Shown: positions 8,495 to 15,724 of the stretch, one piece after another
Position numbering within the stretch: position 1 is the stretch's first letter
Layout: every line of letters starts with the position of its first letter
NCBI GenBank assembly: GCA_018713515.1
Contig: DVOO01000011.1
Span: 62,001 to 126,000 of the forward strand
Direction of reading: 5' to 3'
Source of the DNA: Candidatus Scatomonas pullistercoris
GTDB taxonomy: Bacteria > Bacillota > Clostridia > Lachnospirales > Lachnospiraceae
DNA length: 64,000 bases
Made by a program: the position numbers and the translations under genes
The notes under the pieces: generated by a model
What the model was told of the DNA's origin: nothing
Database searches by the model: none
The model's input: the letters and a program-made list of their open reading frames with translations, nothing else

Positions 8495-9658
8495 ATGAAC
8501 AGAAAGAGACTGGCAGCGTTCCTCTGTCTGGCAGCGGCGGTTCTTCTGACCGGCTGCAGCGGAAGCAGTCCTTCGGCGGCAGAGAACGGAAGTAATACTG
8601 TTTCCGAGTCCGGATCACAGAACGAAGATGTCTCTTCCGATCTTTCCACATCGGAGGATTCTGCAGATGAGGCACTGCTTTCGCTGCCTCTGGCAGAGGA
8701 CGGATATGACCTGAATGATTGTATCGTGCTCGGCGAATACCGGGGTCTGAAGCTGGAGCGGGCTTCTGTGGAAGTAACGGATGAAGAGGTGGACAGTTAT
8801 ATTGCGAGTACCATGAGTCTGGAAGAAGTGACGGATCCGGAGGCCCAGGCCCTGGAAGGGGATACAGTCAATATTGCCTTTGAGGGAAGCATAGACGGAG
8901 AGACATTTGAGGGAGGAAGCAGCGACAGCTACGATGTGTCCCTCGGCTCCGGACGGATGATTGAAGGCTTTGAGGATGGTATTGTGGGCATGAAGGCCGG
9001 AGAGACCAGAGAACTGGATCTTGTGTTTCCGGAGGACTATCAGGAGGAGAGCCTGCAGGGGCAGCCTGTGGTTTTCTCTGTTACGCTGAATTCTATCCGC
9101 AGGGCTCCCGAGCTGACGGATGCCTGGGTAAAGGAGAATACGGGAGGGGAATTTGATACGGCGGATACGTATCGTGCCTCTGTCCGGGAGCAGCTCCTGC
9201 AGTACCAGGAGAGCAATGCGGAATATACTATGCAGCAGGATGCCTGGAATCAGATTCAGGAAACTTCAGAATTCCTGAAGCTTCCCAGAGCCTACGTGGA
9301 AGCTGCCGCAGAGCAGTACGACACGGATGCGGAGAATGCGGCTGCTGCCTACGGCATGGAGCTTTCCGATTACCTGGAGGCTCTGGATATGACGGAAGAG
9401 TCGTATCAGGAGCAGAGAGAATGGTACGGCAGATCAGCGGCCCAGAGCCGGCTGATGCTGGAGGCACTGGCCCGCGCGGAGGAGATTACCGAGGACAGCG
9501 AAGAATACCGTGCGGAGGTTGCCGGTCTGACAGAGACCTACGGTATGGATGAGGAAGCACTGGTATCCGCCTACGGAGAGGATGCGGTGCGTGAGTATGC
9601 TCTGATGCAGGCCGTGCTGGATCGGATTCTGGATCTGGCGGTAATTACAGAAGCATAA
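8495..9658 (+). CDS. trigger-factor-like peptidyl-prolyl isomerase lipoprotein
   Basis: The N-terminus is a lipoprotein signal with lipobox LLTGC, followed by a Ser/Glu-rich linker. The core (about residues 85-205) matches the FKBP-type isomerase domain of trigger factor: GDTVNIAFEGSIDGETFEGG, then LGSGRMIEGFEDGIVGMKAGE. A helical C-terminal region (about 205-387) follows, similar to the trigger factor arm region, while the ribosome-binding N-terminal domain is absent. The likely role is a folding catalyst or chaperone on the outer face of the membrane, analogous to PrsA. It has its own ribosome binding site and precedes a tRNA gene. Confidence 0.8.
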   Translation: MNRKRLAAFLCLAAAVLLTGCSGSSPSAAENGSNTVSESGSQNEDVSSDLSTSEDSADEALLSLPLAEDGYDLNDCIVLGEYRGLKLERASVEVTDEEVDSYIASTMSLEEVTDPEAQALEGDTVNIAFEGSIDGETFEGGSSDSYDVSLGSGRMIEGFEDGIVGMKAGETRELDLVFPEDYQEESLQGQPVVFSVTLNSIRRAPELTDAWVKENTGGEFDTADTYRASVREQLLQYQESNAEYTMQQDAWNQIQETSEFLKLPRAYVEAAAEQYDTDAENAAAAYGMELSDYLEALDMTEESYQEQREWYGRSAAQSRLMLEALARAEEITEDSEEYRAEVAGLTETYGMDEEALVSAYGEDAVREYALMQAVLDRILDLAVITEA

Positions 9659-9719
9659 AGGAGACAGACAGACCTGCGGGGCCCGGGAAGGGGCCTGCAG
9701 GCTGCAGATAAAAGAATAT

Positions 9720-9792
9720 GGGCTCATAGCTCAGCTGGGAGAGCGTTCGGTTCGCATCCGAGAGGTCGAGGGTTCGAGTCCCTTTGGGTCCA
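9720..9792 (+). tRNA. tRNA-Ala (anticodon CGC)
   Basis: The cloverleaf can be drawn in full: acceptor GGGCTCA/TGGGTCC, D stem GCTC/GAGC, anticodon stem TTCGG/CCGAG with loop TTCGCAT, T stem GAGGG/CCCTT with loop TTCGAGT, and discriminator A. The anticodon CGC reads GCG. The acceptor contains the G3-U70 wobble pair that identifies alanine tRNAs. The 3' CCA is not encoded (the gene continues CGG) and must be added enzymatically. Confidence 0.95.
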
Positions 9793-9804
9793 CGGAAAAA
9801 GAGG

Positions 9805-9845
9805 GGTATCCATTTCACGGAAAGTTGTGGAATGGATACCTTTTT
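9805..9845 (+). terminator. intrinsic terminator after tRNA-Ala
   Basis: GGTATCCATTTCAC pairs with GTGGAATGGATACC (14 bp, one wobble), followed by TTTTT. Confidence 0.9.
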
Positions 9846-9921
9846 GTACAGGGCTGAAATTGACGCTTCCGCAGTTTTATGATAAGGTTGGAGTGATAAA
9901 TTTGGGGAGAAAGGAATCGAG

Positions 9922-10488
9922 ATGGACATTTTAAGCAGAGCGATACAGTTTGCGTCGGAGGCCTTTGATGGAATGTGCCGGAAAGGCGCGGGAGAGCCGG
10001 CGGTCCTCCACTCCATGGAGGCTGCGGTGATCGCCGGAACCCTGACGGAAGACCAGGAAGTACTTGCGGCCGCGGCGCTTCACGATACGGTAGAAGACGC
10101 GGAGGTGGAGCTGGCAGAGATCGAGAGGCAGTTTGGAGCGCGGGTGGCCGCGCTGGTTGAATCGGAGACCGAGAATAAGAGGAAAGAGATGCCACCGGAG
10201 AAATCCTGGAGGATCCGGAAGGAGGAGGCGCTTGAGAAGCTTAAGGCTTCTTCCGATCCGGGTGTCAAGATTTTGTATCTGGGAGACAAGCTGTCGAATC
10301 TGCGGTCTCTGTACAGAATGCAGGTCCGGCAGGGTGACGGGATGTGGGAAATCTTTCATGAAAAGAATCCGGAAGCTCATCACTGGTACTACCGGGCTGT
10401 TGCAGAGATTCTCACGGAGCTGAACGAATCTGCTGCCTGGAAAGAATACGATCAGCTGATCCGGATTGTTTTTAAGGAGAAAGGGTGA
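9922..10488 (+). CDS. HD-domain protein, MESH1/SpoT-like small alarmone hydrolase candidate
   Basis: The 188-residue protein shows the HD-domain residues of the (p)ppGpp hydrolase class in order: a first His in LHSMEAA, the HD pair with ED in ALHDTVEDA, and the later Asp in YLGDKLSNLRSL. No synthetase or TGS/ACT domain is present, so it looks like a stand-alone hydrolase. It would remove the 3' pyrophosphate from (p)ppGpp or a related nucleotide using Mn2+; the substrate is inferred. The downstream STAS-kinase gene starts at a GTG overlapping its stop, so the two are coupled. Confidence 0.8.
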   Translation: MDILSRAIQFASEAFDGMCRKGAGEPAVLHSMEAAVIAGTLTEDQEVLAAAALHDTVEDAEVELAEIERQFGARVAALVESETENKRKEMPPEKSWRIRKEEALEKLKASSDPGVKILYLGDKLSNLRSLYRMQVRQGDGMWEIFHEKNPEAHHWYYRAVAEILTELNESAAWKEYDQLIRIVFKEKG

Positions 10489-11669
10489 AAAGCATGGTAC
10501 AGGTATCTTGTAAAGACAACGTTCTGCAGCTGGGGCTTGAGGGGCGGATTGATTCTTCCAATGCTCCGGCCGCCGAAAAGGAAATTATGGAGTTTGCCGG
10601 GAGTCATCCCCACACAGCCGTGGTGATTGACGCCGAAGGGCTGGAATATATTTCCAGCGCTGGGCTGCGGGTAATCCTCCGGATCCGAAAAAATGATCCG
10701 GAGCTTAAGATCATCAATGTCTCTTCCGAGGTATATGAAATTCTGGAGATGACAGGTTTTACGGAGATGATGCCTGTGGAGAAGGCATACCGCCGTCTGT
10801 CGGTGGAGGGCTGCGAGATTCTGGGGCAGGGCTCCAACGGTGTGGTTTACCGGTATGATCCGGATACCGTGGTAAAGGTATATCGGAATGCGGATGCGCT
10901 GCCGGAGATACGCAGGGAGAGAGAACTGGCCCGCAGGGCTCTGATTCTGGGCATTCCCACGGCCATCCCCTATGATGTGGTACGGGTGGGAGACGGATAC
11001 GGCTCTGTCTTTGAGCTTCTGAACGCCAAGTCCTTTTCCAAACTGATCGCCGCGGAGCCGGACAAGCTGGATACATACGTGGAACAGTTCGTGGATCTGC
11101 TGAAAAAGATCCACAGTACCGAGGTTTCTCCGGAGGACATGACGGATATGAAAGCGGTGGCCCTGGACTGGGCTGAGTTCCTGGGGGAATATCTTCCCGC
11201 GGAGCAGGGAGAGAAGCTGACCGCACTGATCCGGGCAGTGCCGGAATGCCGCACAATGATCCACGGGGATTACCATACCAACAATGTGGAAGTGCAGGAC
11301 GGAGAGGTGCTGCTGATTGACATGGACACCCTGTCCTTTGGCCATCCCATCTTTGAACTGGCCTCCATGTATCTGGGCTTCGTGGGCTTCGGCGAGATGA
11401 ACCGGGAGTCTGCGGAGAAGTTTATGAAACTGTCCTATGAGACCATGTGCAGGATCTGGAAGAAGTCCCTGGCTCTGTACCTGGAGACGGAAGATCCCGG
11501 GAGAATCGCCGAGGTGGAGAAAAAGGCCATGGTAGTGGGATACGCCCGGCTGATGCGCCGTACGATCCGCCGCATGGGGCTGGGCAGCGAAGAAGGAAAA
11601 ACAACTGTGGAAAAATGCCGCGGTCACCTGGAGAAGCTGCTGGCAGAAGTAGACAGTCTCGTATTTTGA
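10485..11669 (+). CDS. STAS domain fused to an aminoglycoside/choline-kinase-like phosphotransferase
   Basis: Residues about 1-105 form a STAS domain like anti-sigma factor antagonists, with the LEYISSAGLRVILRI segment around the usual phosphorylatable serine. Residues about 110-390 form an APH-type kinase: GQGSNGVVYRY glycine loop, VVKVY lysine, catalytic loop HGDYHTNNV and metal motif LIDMD. Such fusions are recognised in Firmicutes (TIGR02172-like) but their substrate is unknown. The GTG at 10485 overlaps the previous stop and has AAGGAG five bases upstream; the ATG at 10494 is an alternative. It may act as a signalling kinase or phosphorylate a small molecule. Confidence 0.8.
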   Translation: MKSMVQVSCKDNVLQLGLEGRIDSSNAPAAEKEIMEFAGSHPHTAVVIDAEGLEYISSAGLRVILRIRKNDPELKIINVSSEVYEILEMTGFTEMMPVEKAYRRLSVEGCEILGQGSNGVVYRYDPDTVVKVYRNADALPEIRRERELARRALILGIPTAIPYDVVRVGDGYGSVFELLNAKSFSKLIAAEPDKLDTYVEQFVDLLKKIHSTEVSPEDMTDMKAVALDWAEFLGEYLPAEQGEKLTALIRAVPECRTMIHGDYHTNNVEVQDGEVLLIDMDTLSFGHPIFELASMYLGFVGFGEMNRESAEKFMKLSYETMCRIWKKSLALYLETEDPGRIAEVEKKAMVVGYARLMRRTIRRMGLGSEEGKTTVEKCRGHLEKLLAEVDSLVF

Positions 11670-11682
11670 AAAGAGGCAGAGC

Positions 11683-12234
11683 ATGAAAAAACTGGCTGTA
11701 TTTTTTCCCGGAATCGGTTACCACTGCGACAAGCCCCTTCTGTATTACAGCAAGAAGCTGGCCGCCGCCTGCGGATACGGGATCCGGGAAGTTCCCTACG
11801 GGGGATTTGAGAGCGGGATCAAGGGAAATCCGGAAAAGATGGAGGCAGCCTTCCGCCTGGCGCTGGCCCAGGCAGAAGAGCTCCTGGGGGATGTGGAATG
11901 GAAAGAGTTTGAGGAGCTCCTCTTTGTGTCAAAGAGTGTGGGGACAGTTGTGGCCGCTGCCTTTGAGGAAAAGTACGGGCTGAAGGCCAAAAATATATTT
12001 TTTACTCCGGTGGAGCAGACCTTTCTGTTTGTCAGGCAGCCGGGAATTGTTTTTCACGGAAATGCAGATCCCTGGGCTTCCACAGCGATGGTGCGGCGGG
12101 CCTGCGAAGAAATGCAGCTTCCCCTCTTTCTCACGGAGGGAGCCAATCATTCCCTGGAAACGGGAGATGTGCAGGCAGATCTCTGTATACTGCAGGGTGC
12201 TATGGAACGGTGCAGGCTGTATATGGAAGCTTAA
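11683..12234 (+). CDS. alpha/beta-hydrolase-fold protein
   Basis: A 183-residue cytosolic protein with a compact alpha/beta hydrolase layout. The nucleophile elbow is the variant SKSVGT, the acid segment is FHGNADPWA and the terminal histidine is in GANHSLE, so the triad Ser-Asp-His is complete. Substrate is unknown. It follows the STAS-kinase gene by 13 bases and is likely in the same operon. Confidence 0.7.
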   Translation: MKKLAVFFPGIGYHCDKPLLYYSKKLAAACGYGIREVPYGGFESGIKGNPEKMEAAFRLALAQAEELLGDVEWKEFEELLFVSKSVGTVVAAAFEEKYGLKAKNIFFTPVEQTFLFVRQPGIVFHGNADPWASTAMVRRACEEMQLPLFLTEGANHSLETGDVQADLCILQGAMERCRLYMEA

Positions 12235-12240
12235 CAAAAG

Positions 12241-12271
12241 ACCTCCCTCTGTCATAGGATAGATGGGAGGT
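12241..12271 (+). promoter_or_regulatory. hairpin masking the ribosome binding site of the M15 peptidase gene
   Basis: ACCTCCCTCT (12241-12250) can pair with AGATGGGAGGT (12261-12271), giving 7 bp plus 3 bp across a single-base bulge. The 3' arm contains the GGGAGG ribosome binding site used by the ATG at 12278. No T-run follows, so the structure would affect translation rather than termination. Confidence 0.45.
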
Positions 12272-12277
12272 AAATTT

Positions 12278-13153
12278 ATGGGAAGAGATATTGCGCAGCT
12301 GCACCCGAGACTGCAGAATGCGGTCCGGCAGCTGCAGAAGCTTTGTGCCCGAGAGGGGCTGACGCTGGGAATCGGGGAGTGCTTCCGCTCGGTGGCGGAG
12401 CAGGATGCCCTGTACGCCCAGGGACGGACAGCGCCGGGCTCCATTGTTACCAATGCGCCCGGCCGAAGCTATTCCAGCCAGCATCAGTGGGGAATTGCCT
12501 TCGATTTTTTCAAAAATGTATCCGGGCATGCCTACGACGATGACGGGTTTTTCAGCCGTGTGGGCGCCCTGGGAAAGTCCCTGGGTCTGGGCTGGGGAGG
12601 CGACTGGAAGGATTTTCCGGACCGGCCCCATCTGTATCTGCCGGACTGGGGCAGCACGCCGGCACTGCTGAAGCAGAGGTATGGAACTTTTGAAAGATTC
12701 AGAGCCTCCTGGAATGCCGGGGAAGGGGATGAAAAGCCGGGGGCCTTTTCCGGCTCTCCGCTGATACGGGATGGGCAGATTCATTTGAATAATTATGTGA
12801 ATGCCGGGCTGGAAACAGACGGTTTCCGGGGAAGCGCCACAAAAAAGGCGGGTGTGAAGGCTGTCCAGCAGGCCATGAATATGGATTACGGAGCCGGACT
12901 GGCCGTGGACGGGATCTGGGGATCCAGATCCGAGAACGCCCTGAAGGGTCATTATGTAGAACACGGAGAAAACCAGGAGCTGGTGAGGACCGTGCAGATA
13001 CTTCTTCTGCTCCGGGATACAGATCCCGGAGGCGTGGACGGAAGCTTTGGAGACGGAATGCTGGCGGCGGTAAAAAAGTACCAGAGCGTGGCCGGGCTGA
13101 TGGTGGACGGAGTGGCCGGATACAATACCATCAGGTCGCTGGCAGAAGTATAA
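12278..13153 (+). CDS. M15-family D,D-/L,D-peptidase with C-terminal peptidoglycan-binding repeats
   Basis: The N-terminal domain (about residues 1-150) carries the M15 zinc motif SQHQWGIAFD and a second histidine in RPHLYL, as in CwlK and phage endolysins that cut the L-Ala-D-Glu or D-Ala-D-Ala bond. The C-terminal part contains one or two PG_binding_1-like repeats (VDGIWGSRSENAL; VDGSFGDGMLAAVKKYQ). No signal peptide is visible, which fits an endolysin-like or holin-released enzyme. The ATG at 12278 has GGGAGG seven bases upstream, rather than the track start at 12263. Its ribosome binding site sits in a possible hairpin. Confidence 0.8.
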   Translation: MGRDIAQLHPRLQNAVRQLQKLCAREGLTLGIGECFRSVAEQDALYAQGRTAPGSIVTNAPGRSYSSQHQWGIAFDFFKNVSGHAYDDDGFFSRVGALGKSLGLGWGGDWKDFPDRPHLYLPDWGSTPALLKQRYGTFERFRASWNAGEGDEKPGAFSGSPLIRDGQIHLNNYVNAGLETDGFRGSATKKAGVKAVQQAMNMDYGAGLAVDGIWGSRSENALKGHYVEHGENQELVRTVQILLLLRDTDPGGVDGSFGDGMLAAVKKYQSVAGLMVDGVAGYNTIRSLAEV

Positions 13154-13168
13154 AGGACGGAGGCGAAG

Positions 13169-13204
13169 AAAAAAGGAGGGCGCCGGATTTTTCCGGCGCC
13201 CTCC
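13169..13204 (-). terminator. intrinsic terminator of the glycosyltransferase gene
   Basis: A 12-bp perfect stem (GGAGGGCGCCGG/CCGGCGCCCTCC) is followed on the minus strand by six T residues. It sits between convergent genes and may also slow plus-strand readthrough. Confidence 0.85.
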
Positions 13205-13223
13205 GGCGTCTGAAACAGACAGA

Positions 13224-14489
13224 TTATTTTTTGCTGCAGATCTGATCTGCGGAGCAGAGAATCGTGTGAGGAATTCGGGTCCAGGTTACTTTCCTGCGCA
13301 GCGCGGCCACCGCCATGGGAATATAGGTAAAAATAAACACCGGGAAGGTGAACAGATAAAGAATCTGTTTCCATTTGGGGCAGTAGATCCGTTTCTGTTC
13401 GGCCAGCAGTGTGACTGTTCCAAAGAGGAACAGGGACGCGTAGATACTGATCAGGCAGCCTCCCAGAGAAGCGGCAGCCGTCTCTGCCATGATCAGATTC
13501 TCTGTCAGAAGACCGGTCAGGGCGAAGACCAGATTGGCGCTCAGGGAGGTCAGCGTGATCAGGGTAGCCGGAGCGATCACCATCAGCATGTCGTAGCACT
13601 GAAAGCTGCGGCGTTTGAAAATTCCGCTGACCAGACCTTTTCCGTAACGAGCAAACACCTGGTAGAAACCCTTGGTCCAGCGGAGCCGCTGATTCCAGGA
13701 GGCCCGGAAGGTGACCGGCTGTTCATCGTAGAGAATGGCATCTTTGCAGTAACCGATATTGTAACCGCGGATGATGTGGTCCGTGGAAAATTCGATATCC
13801 TCCGTCAGCAGATGGTACTTCCATCCGCCGTCCTCCCGGATGACCTTTGTGGATACAAGAAACCCGGTTCCGGAAATTGCGCAGCTGGTTCCGGCCTTCA
13901 TGCGCGCGCCGTTTAAGAAGCGGGATTCTCGGATAAACCACAGGCCATAGCCGGCGGTCAGCCAGTTGGTGCCGTAATTTTTTGAATTGCGGTAGCTGGT
14001 GATAATTTCATAACCCTGGGAAAAGGTTTTGTTCATGGCTGTAAAATAATGAGAATCCAGGACGTTGTCAGCGTCGAATACAAGAAAACCGTCGTAGGAA
14101 TCGATGCCCTGTTCCTCATCAATCCGTTTCAGCGCATAATCCAGGGCGTATCCCTTACCCACCTGAACATGATTAAATCTCCGGATTACTTTTGCGCCGT
14201 ACTGTTCCGCGCACTCTGCCGTTCCGTCGGTGCAGTTGTCCGCGATTACATAGACGGAAATCAGTTCCTGGGGATAATCCTGTTTCCGGATGCTTTCCAG
14301 GAGACCGCCGATGACCGTCTCCTCATTTCTGGCCGGGATCAGCACCGCGTATTTGTGCATTTCCGCGTGGGCGGGTGCCTCTCTGTCTTTTTTAAACAGG
14401 CCGATAAATACGTACACTACCTGGTACAGGTAGCAGCCGCTGAACAGCAGCAGAAGGATAAAGTTAAAAATTTGAATAAATCCAACCAT
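13224..14489 (-). CDS. membrane glycosyltransferase, family 2
   Basis: An N-terminal membrane segment is followed by a GT-A domain with the expected motifs: ADNCTDGT, the DxD FDADN, acid LTEDIEFS and QRLRWTKG, the set seen in processive enzymes of the cellulose/hyaluronan synthase type. About four C-terminal membrane segments follow. It probably transfers an activated sugar to a growing polysaccharide or lipid at the inner face of the membrane; the product is unknown. The track start is ten codons upstream, but AAAGGAG six bases before the ATG at 14489 (MVGFIQIFNF) is the convincing ribosome binding site. It is monocistronic, with a terminator downstream and a hairpin-rich leader upstream. 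Confidence 0.88.
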   Translation of the reverse strand: MVGFIQIFNFILLLLFSGCYLYQVVYVFIGLFKKDREAPAHAEMHKYAVLIPARNEETVIGGLLESIRKQDYPQELISVYVIADNCTDGTAECAEQYGAKVIRRFNHVQVGKGYALDYALKRIDEEQGIDSYDGFLVFDADNVLDSHYFTAMNKTFSQGYEIITSYRNSKNYGTNWLTAGYGLWFIRESRFLNGARMKAGTSCAISGTGFLVSTKVIREDGGWKYHLLTEDIEFSTDHIIRGYNIGYCKDAILYDEQPVTFRASWNQRLRWTKGFYQVFARYGKGLVSGIFKRRSFQCYDMLMVIAPATLITLTSLSANLVFALTGLLTENLIMAETAAASLGGCLISIYASLFLFGTVTLLAEQKRIYCPKWKQILYLFTFPVFIFTYIPMAVAALRRKVTWTRIPHTILCSADQICSKK

Positions 14490-14522
14490 TGTACACTCCT
14501 TTACATACTCTTTTTTCATACA

Positions 14523-14578
14523 GCCTGCCAGGCAGGCCTTCTCCTCAGGCCGGCAGAGAAGGAACTCTGCTCTCTGCC
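14523..14578 (-). promoter_or_regulatory. hairpin-rich 5' leader of the glycosyltransferase gene
   Basis: Read on the minus strand, three short stems lie upstream of the start: GGCAGAGA/TCTCTGCC (14552-14578), GGCCT/AGGCC (14535-14551) and GCCTGCC/GGCAGGC (14523-14537). The last two share bases 14535-14537 and are mutually exclusive. A TATAAT on the minus strand at 14593-14598 could start this leader, though no good -35 accompanies it. Confidence 0.35.
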
Positions 14579-14689
14579 TCTAACCGCGTCTTATTATACT
14601 ACGAAATTGTGAAGAATTTCCGAAAATCATGAAGGTTTTAAGAAAAATTATGTTTTTTAAGAAAATAATAAGAATTAGGAGGGAATATA

Positions 14690-14839
14690 ATGGGAATGGG
14701 AGACAATATATACAAAAATACGGCCTTAAATCGTAATAAAATTGTAATATTTAACGGAAGACAGAGAGGGCAGACTGGCAGTATGCACAGAATCGGTTAC
14801 CCGAAATCCAGAACCGGAACCGGGCGGGAGAAATGTTGA
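14690..14839 (+). CDS. possible small protein of 49 residues
   Basis: An ATG at 14690 has a perfect AGGAGGG six bases upstream and opens a 49-codon frame ending in TGA at 14837-14839. The predicted product begins MGMGDNIYKNTALNRNKIVI and is basic in its second half. It resembles nothing I know. It sits in the 404-base gap between the glycosyltransferase and MerR genes. The ribosome binding site is the only evidence, so it may be a chance ORF. Confidence 0.3.
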   Translation: MGMGDNIYKNTALNRNKIVIFNGRQRGQTGSMHRIGYPKSRTGTGREKC

Positions 14840-14872
14840 AAAAGTCCGCAGCAGATGGTAGGATAATACCAT
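14836..14872 (+). promoter_or_regulatory. candidate promoter and dyad upstream of the MerR-type gene
   Basis: TTGAAA (14836-14841) is followed after 17 bases by TAGGAT, or after 20 bases by GATAAT. A dyad ATGGTA-N6-TACCAT (14855-14872) covers the -10 and could be an autoregulatory operator. The long-spacer reading would fit a MerR-controlled promoter. Confidence 0.35.
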
Positions 14873-14893
14873 TACGGGGAGTGAGGTGAAAAT

Positions 14894-15724
14894 GTGGCTT
14901 ACCGGATCGGAACCATTGCGCGCCTTCTCGGCATGTCTGCCGAGGGGATCCGCCTGTATGAGCGGTCGGGCATCCTGAGAGCGCAGAGAGAAAATGAAGA
15001 AAATGAATACAGATCCTATGACCATCTGGATATAACAGCCCTCATACGGGCCAGAGGATACCATTACTGCGGATTCAGCACCCGGGAGATTGAACGGCTG
15101 ATCAATTCTTCCGATACAGGAGAGGTGACCCGTCTTTACGCGGAGAAAGAGAAGGAGCTGCGGAGGGAGATTGCGCGGAAGCAGAGGCAGATCGAATGCC
15201 TGGAGGAGTTCCGGCATCTGACGGAGGAGGCAGAGAAGCAGCTTTTCCGAATCCGCTGGGGAGAACGGCCCGCCCTGTACCGTTTTGAATTTATGAGAGA
15301 TGGAGAACTTCTGCTGAGAGGCAGAGAGGAGACGGTATTCCGGACGTGGGTGCAGAATACGCCCATGGTTTTTCTGTCACAGATGAACAGTTGGGAAGAG
15401 CTTGTGCAGGGACGCGCCCAGGTGACAGCCGCCCTGGGGGTTCTGGCCGGGGATGCAGAACGGCTGCAGCTGGACACCGAGTATGCCGTCTATTATGAAT
15501 CCTGTCCCTGTCTCTGTACTATCGTCAGAGAACAGGGAAATCAGCTGCAGCCGCCCAAGTGCCTGGCACATGTGATCCGGTATGTCAGAGAAAAGAAAAT
15601 CCGGGTGACGGGAAATCCCATCGCACGGACGTTCCTGTCCCTGAACAAAAAAGAAGATTATACCAGATACCGGCAGGTCTGGATACCGGCAGAAGAAAAA
15701 AGTGCCGGAAGCGGAGGACTATGA
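14894..15724 (+). CDS. MerR-family transcriptional regulator with C-terminal sensor domain
   Basis: The first 70 residues form a MerR winged helix (YRIGTIARLLGMSAEGIRLY), followed by a coiled coil (RREIARKQRQIECLEEF) and a C-terminal domain of about 150 residues with the look of an effector-binding domain. Multidrug regulators such as BmrR share this plan. It starts at GTG with GAGGTG just upstream. Its 3' end overlaps the convergent ABC exporter gene by 6 bases. The exporter's promoter carries MerR-type spacing, so this protein is a likely regulator of it; this is inference from location and spacing. Confidence 0.85.
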   Translation: MAYRIGTIARLLGMSAEGIRLYERSGILRAQRENEENEYRSYDHLDITALIRARGYHYCGFSTREIERLINSSDTGEVTRLYAEKEKELRREIARKQRQIECLEEFRHLTEEAEKQLFRIRWGERPALYRFEFMRDGELLLRGREETVFRTWVQNTPMVFLSQMNSWEELVQGRAQVTAALGVLAGDAERLQLDTEYAVYYESCPCLCTIVREQGNQLQPPKCLAHVIRYVREKKIRVTGNPIARTFLSLNKKEDYTRYRQVWIPAEEKSAGSGGL

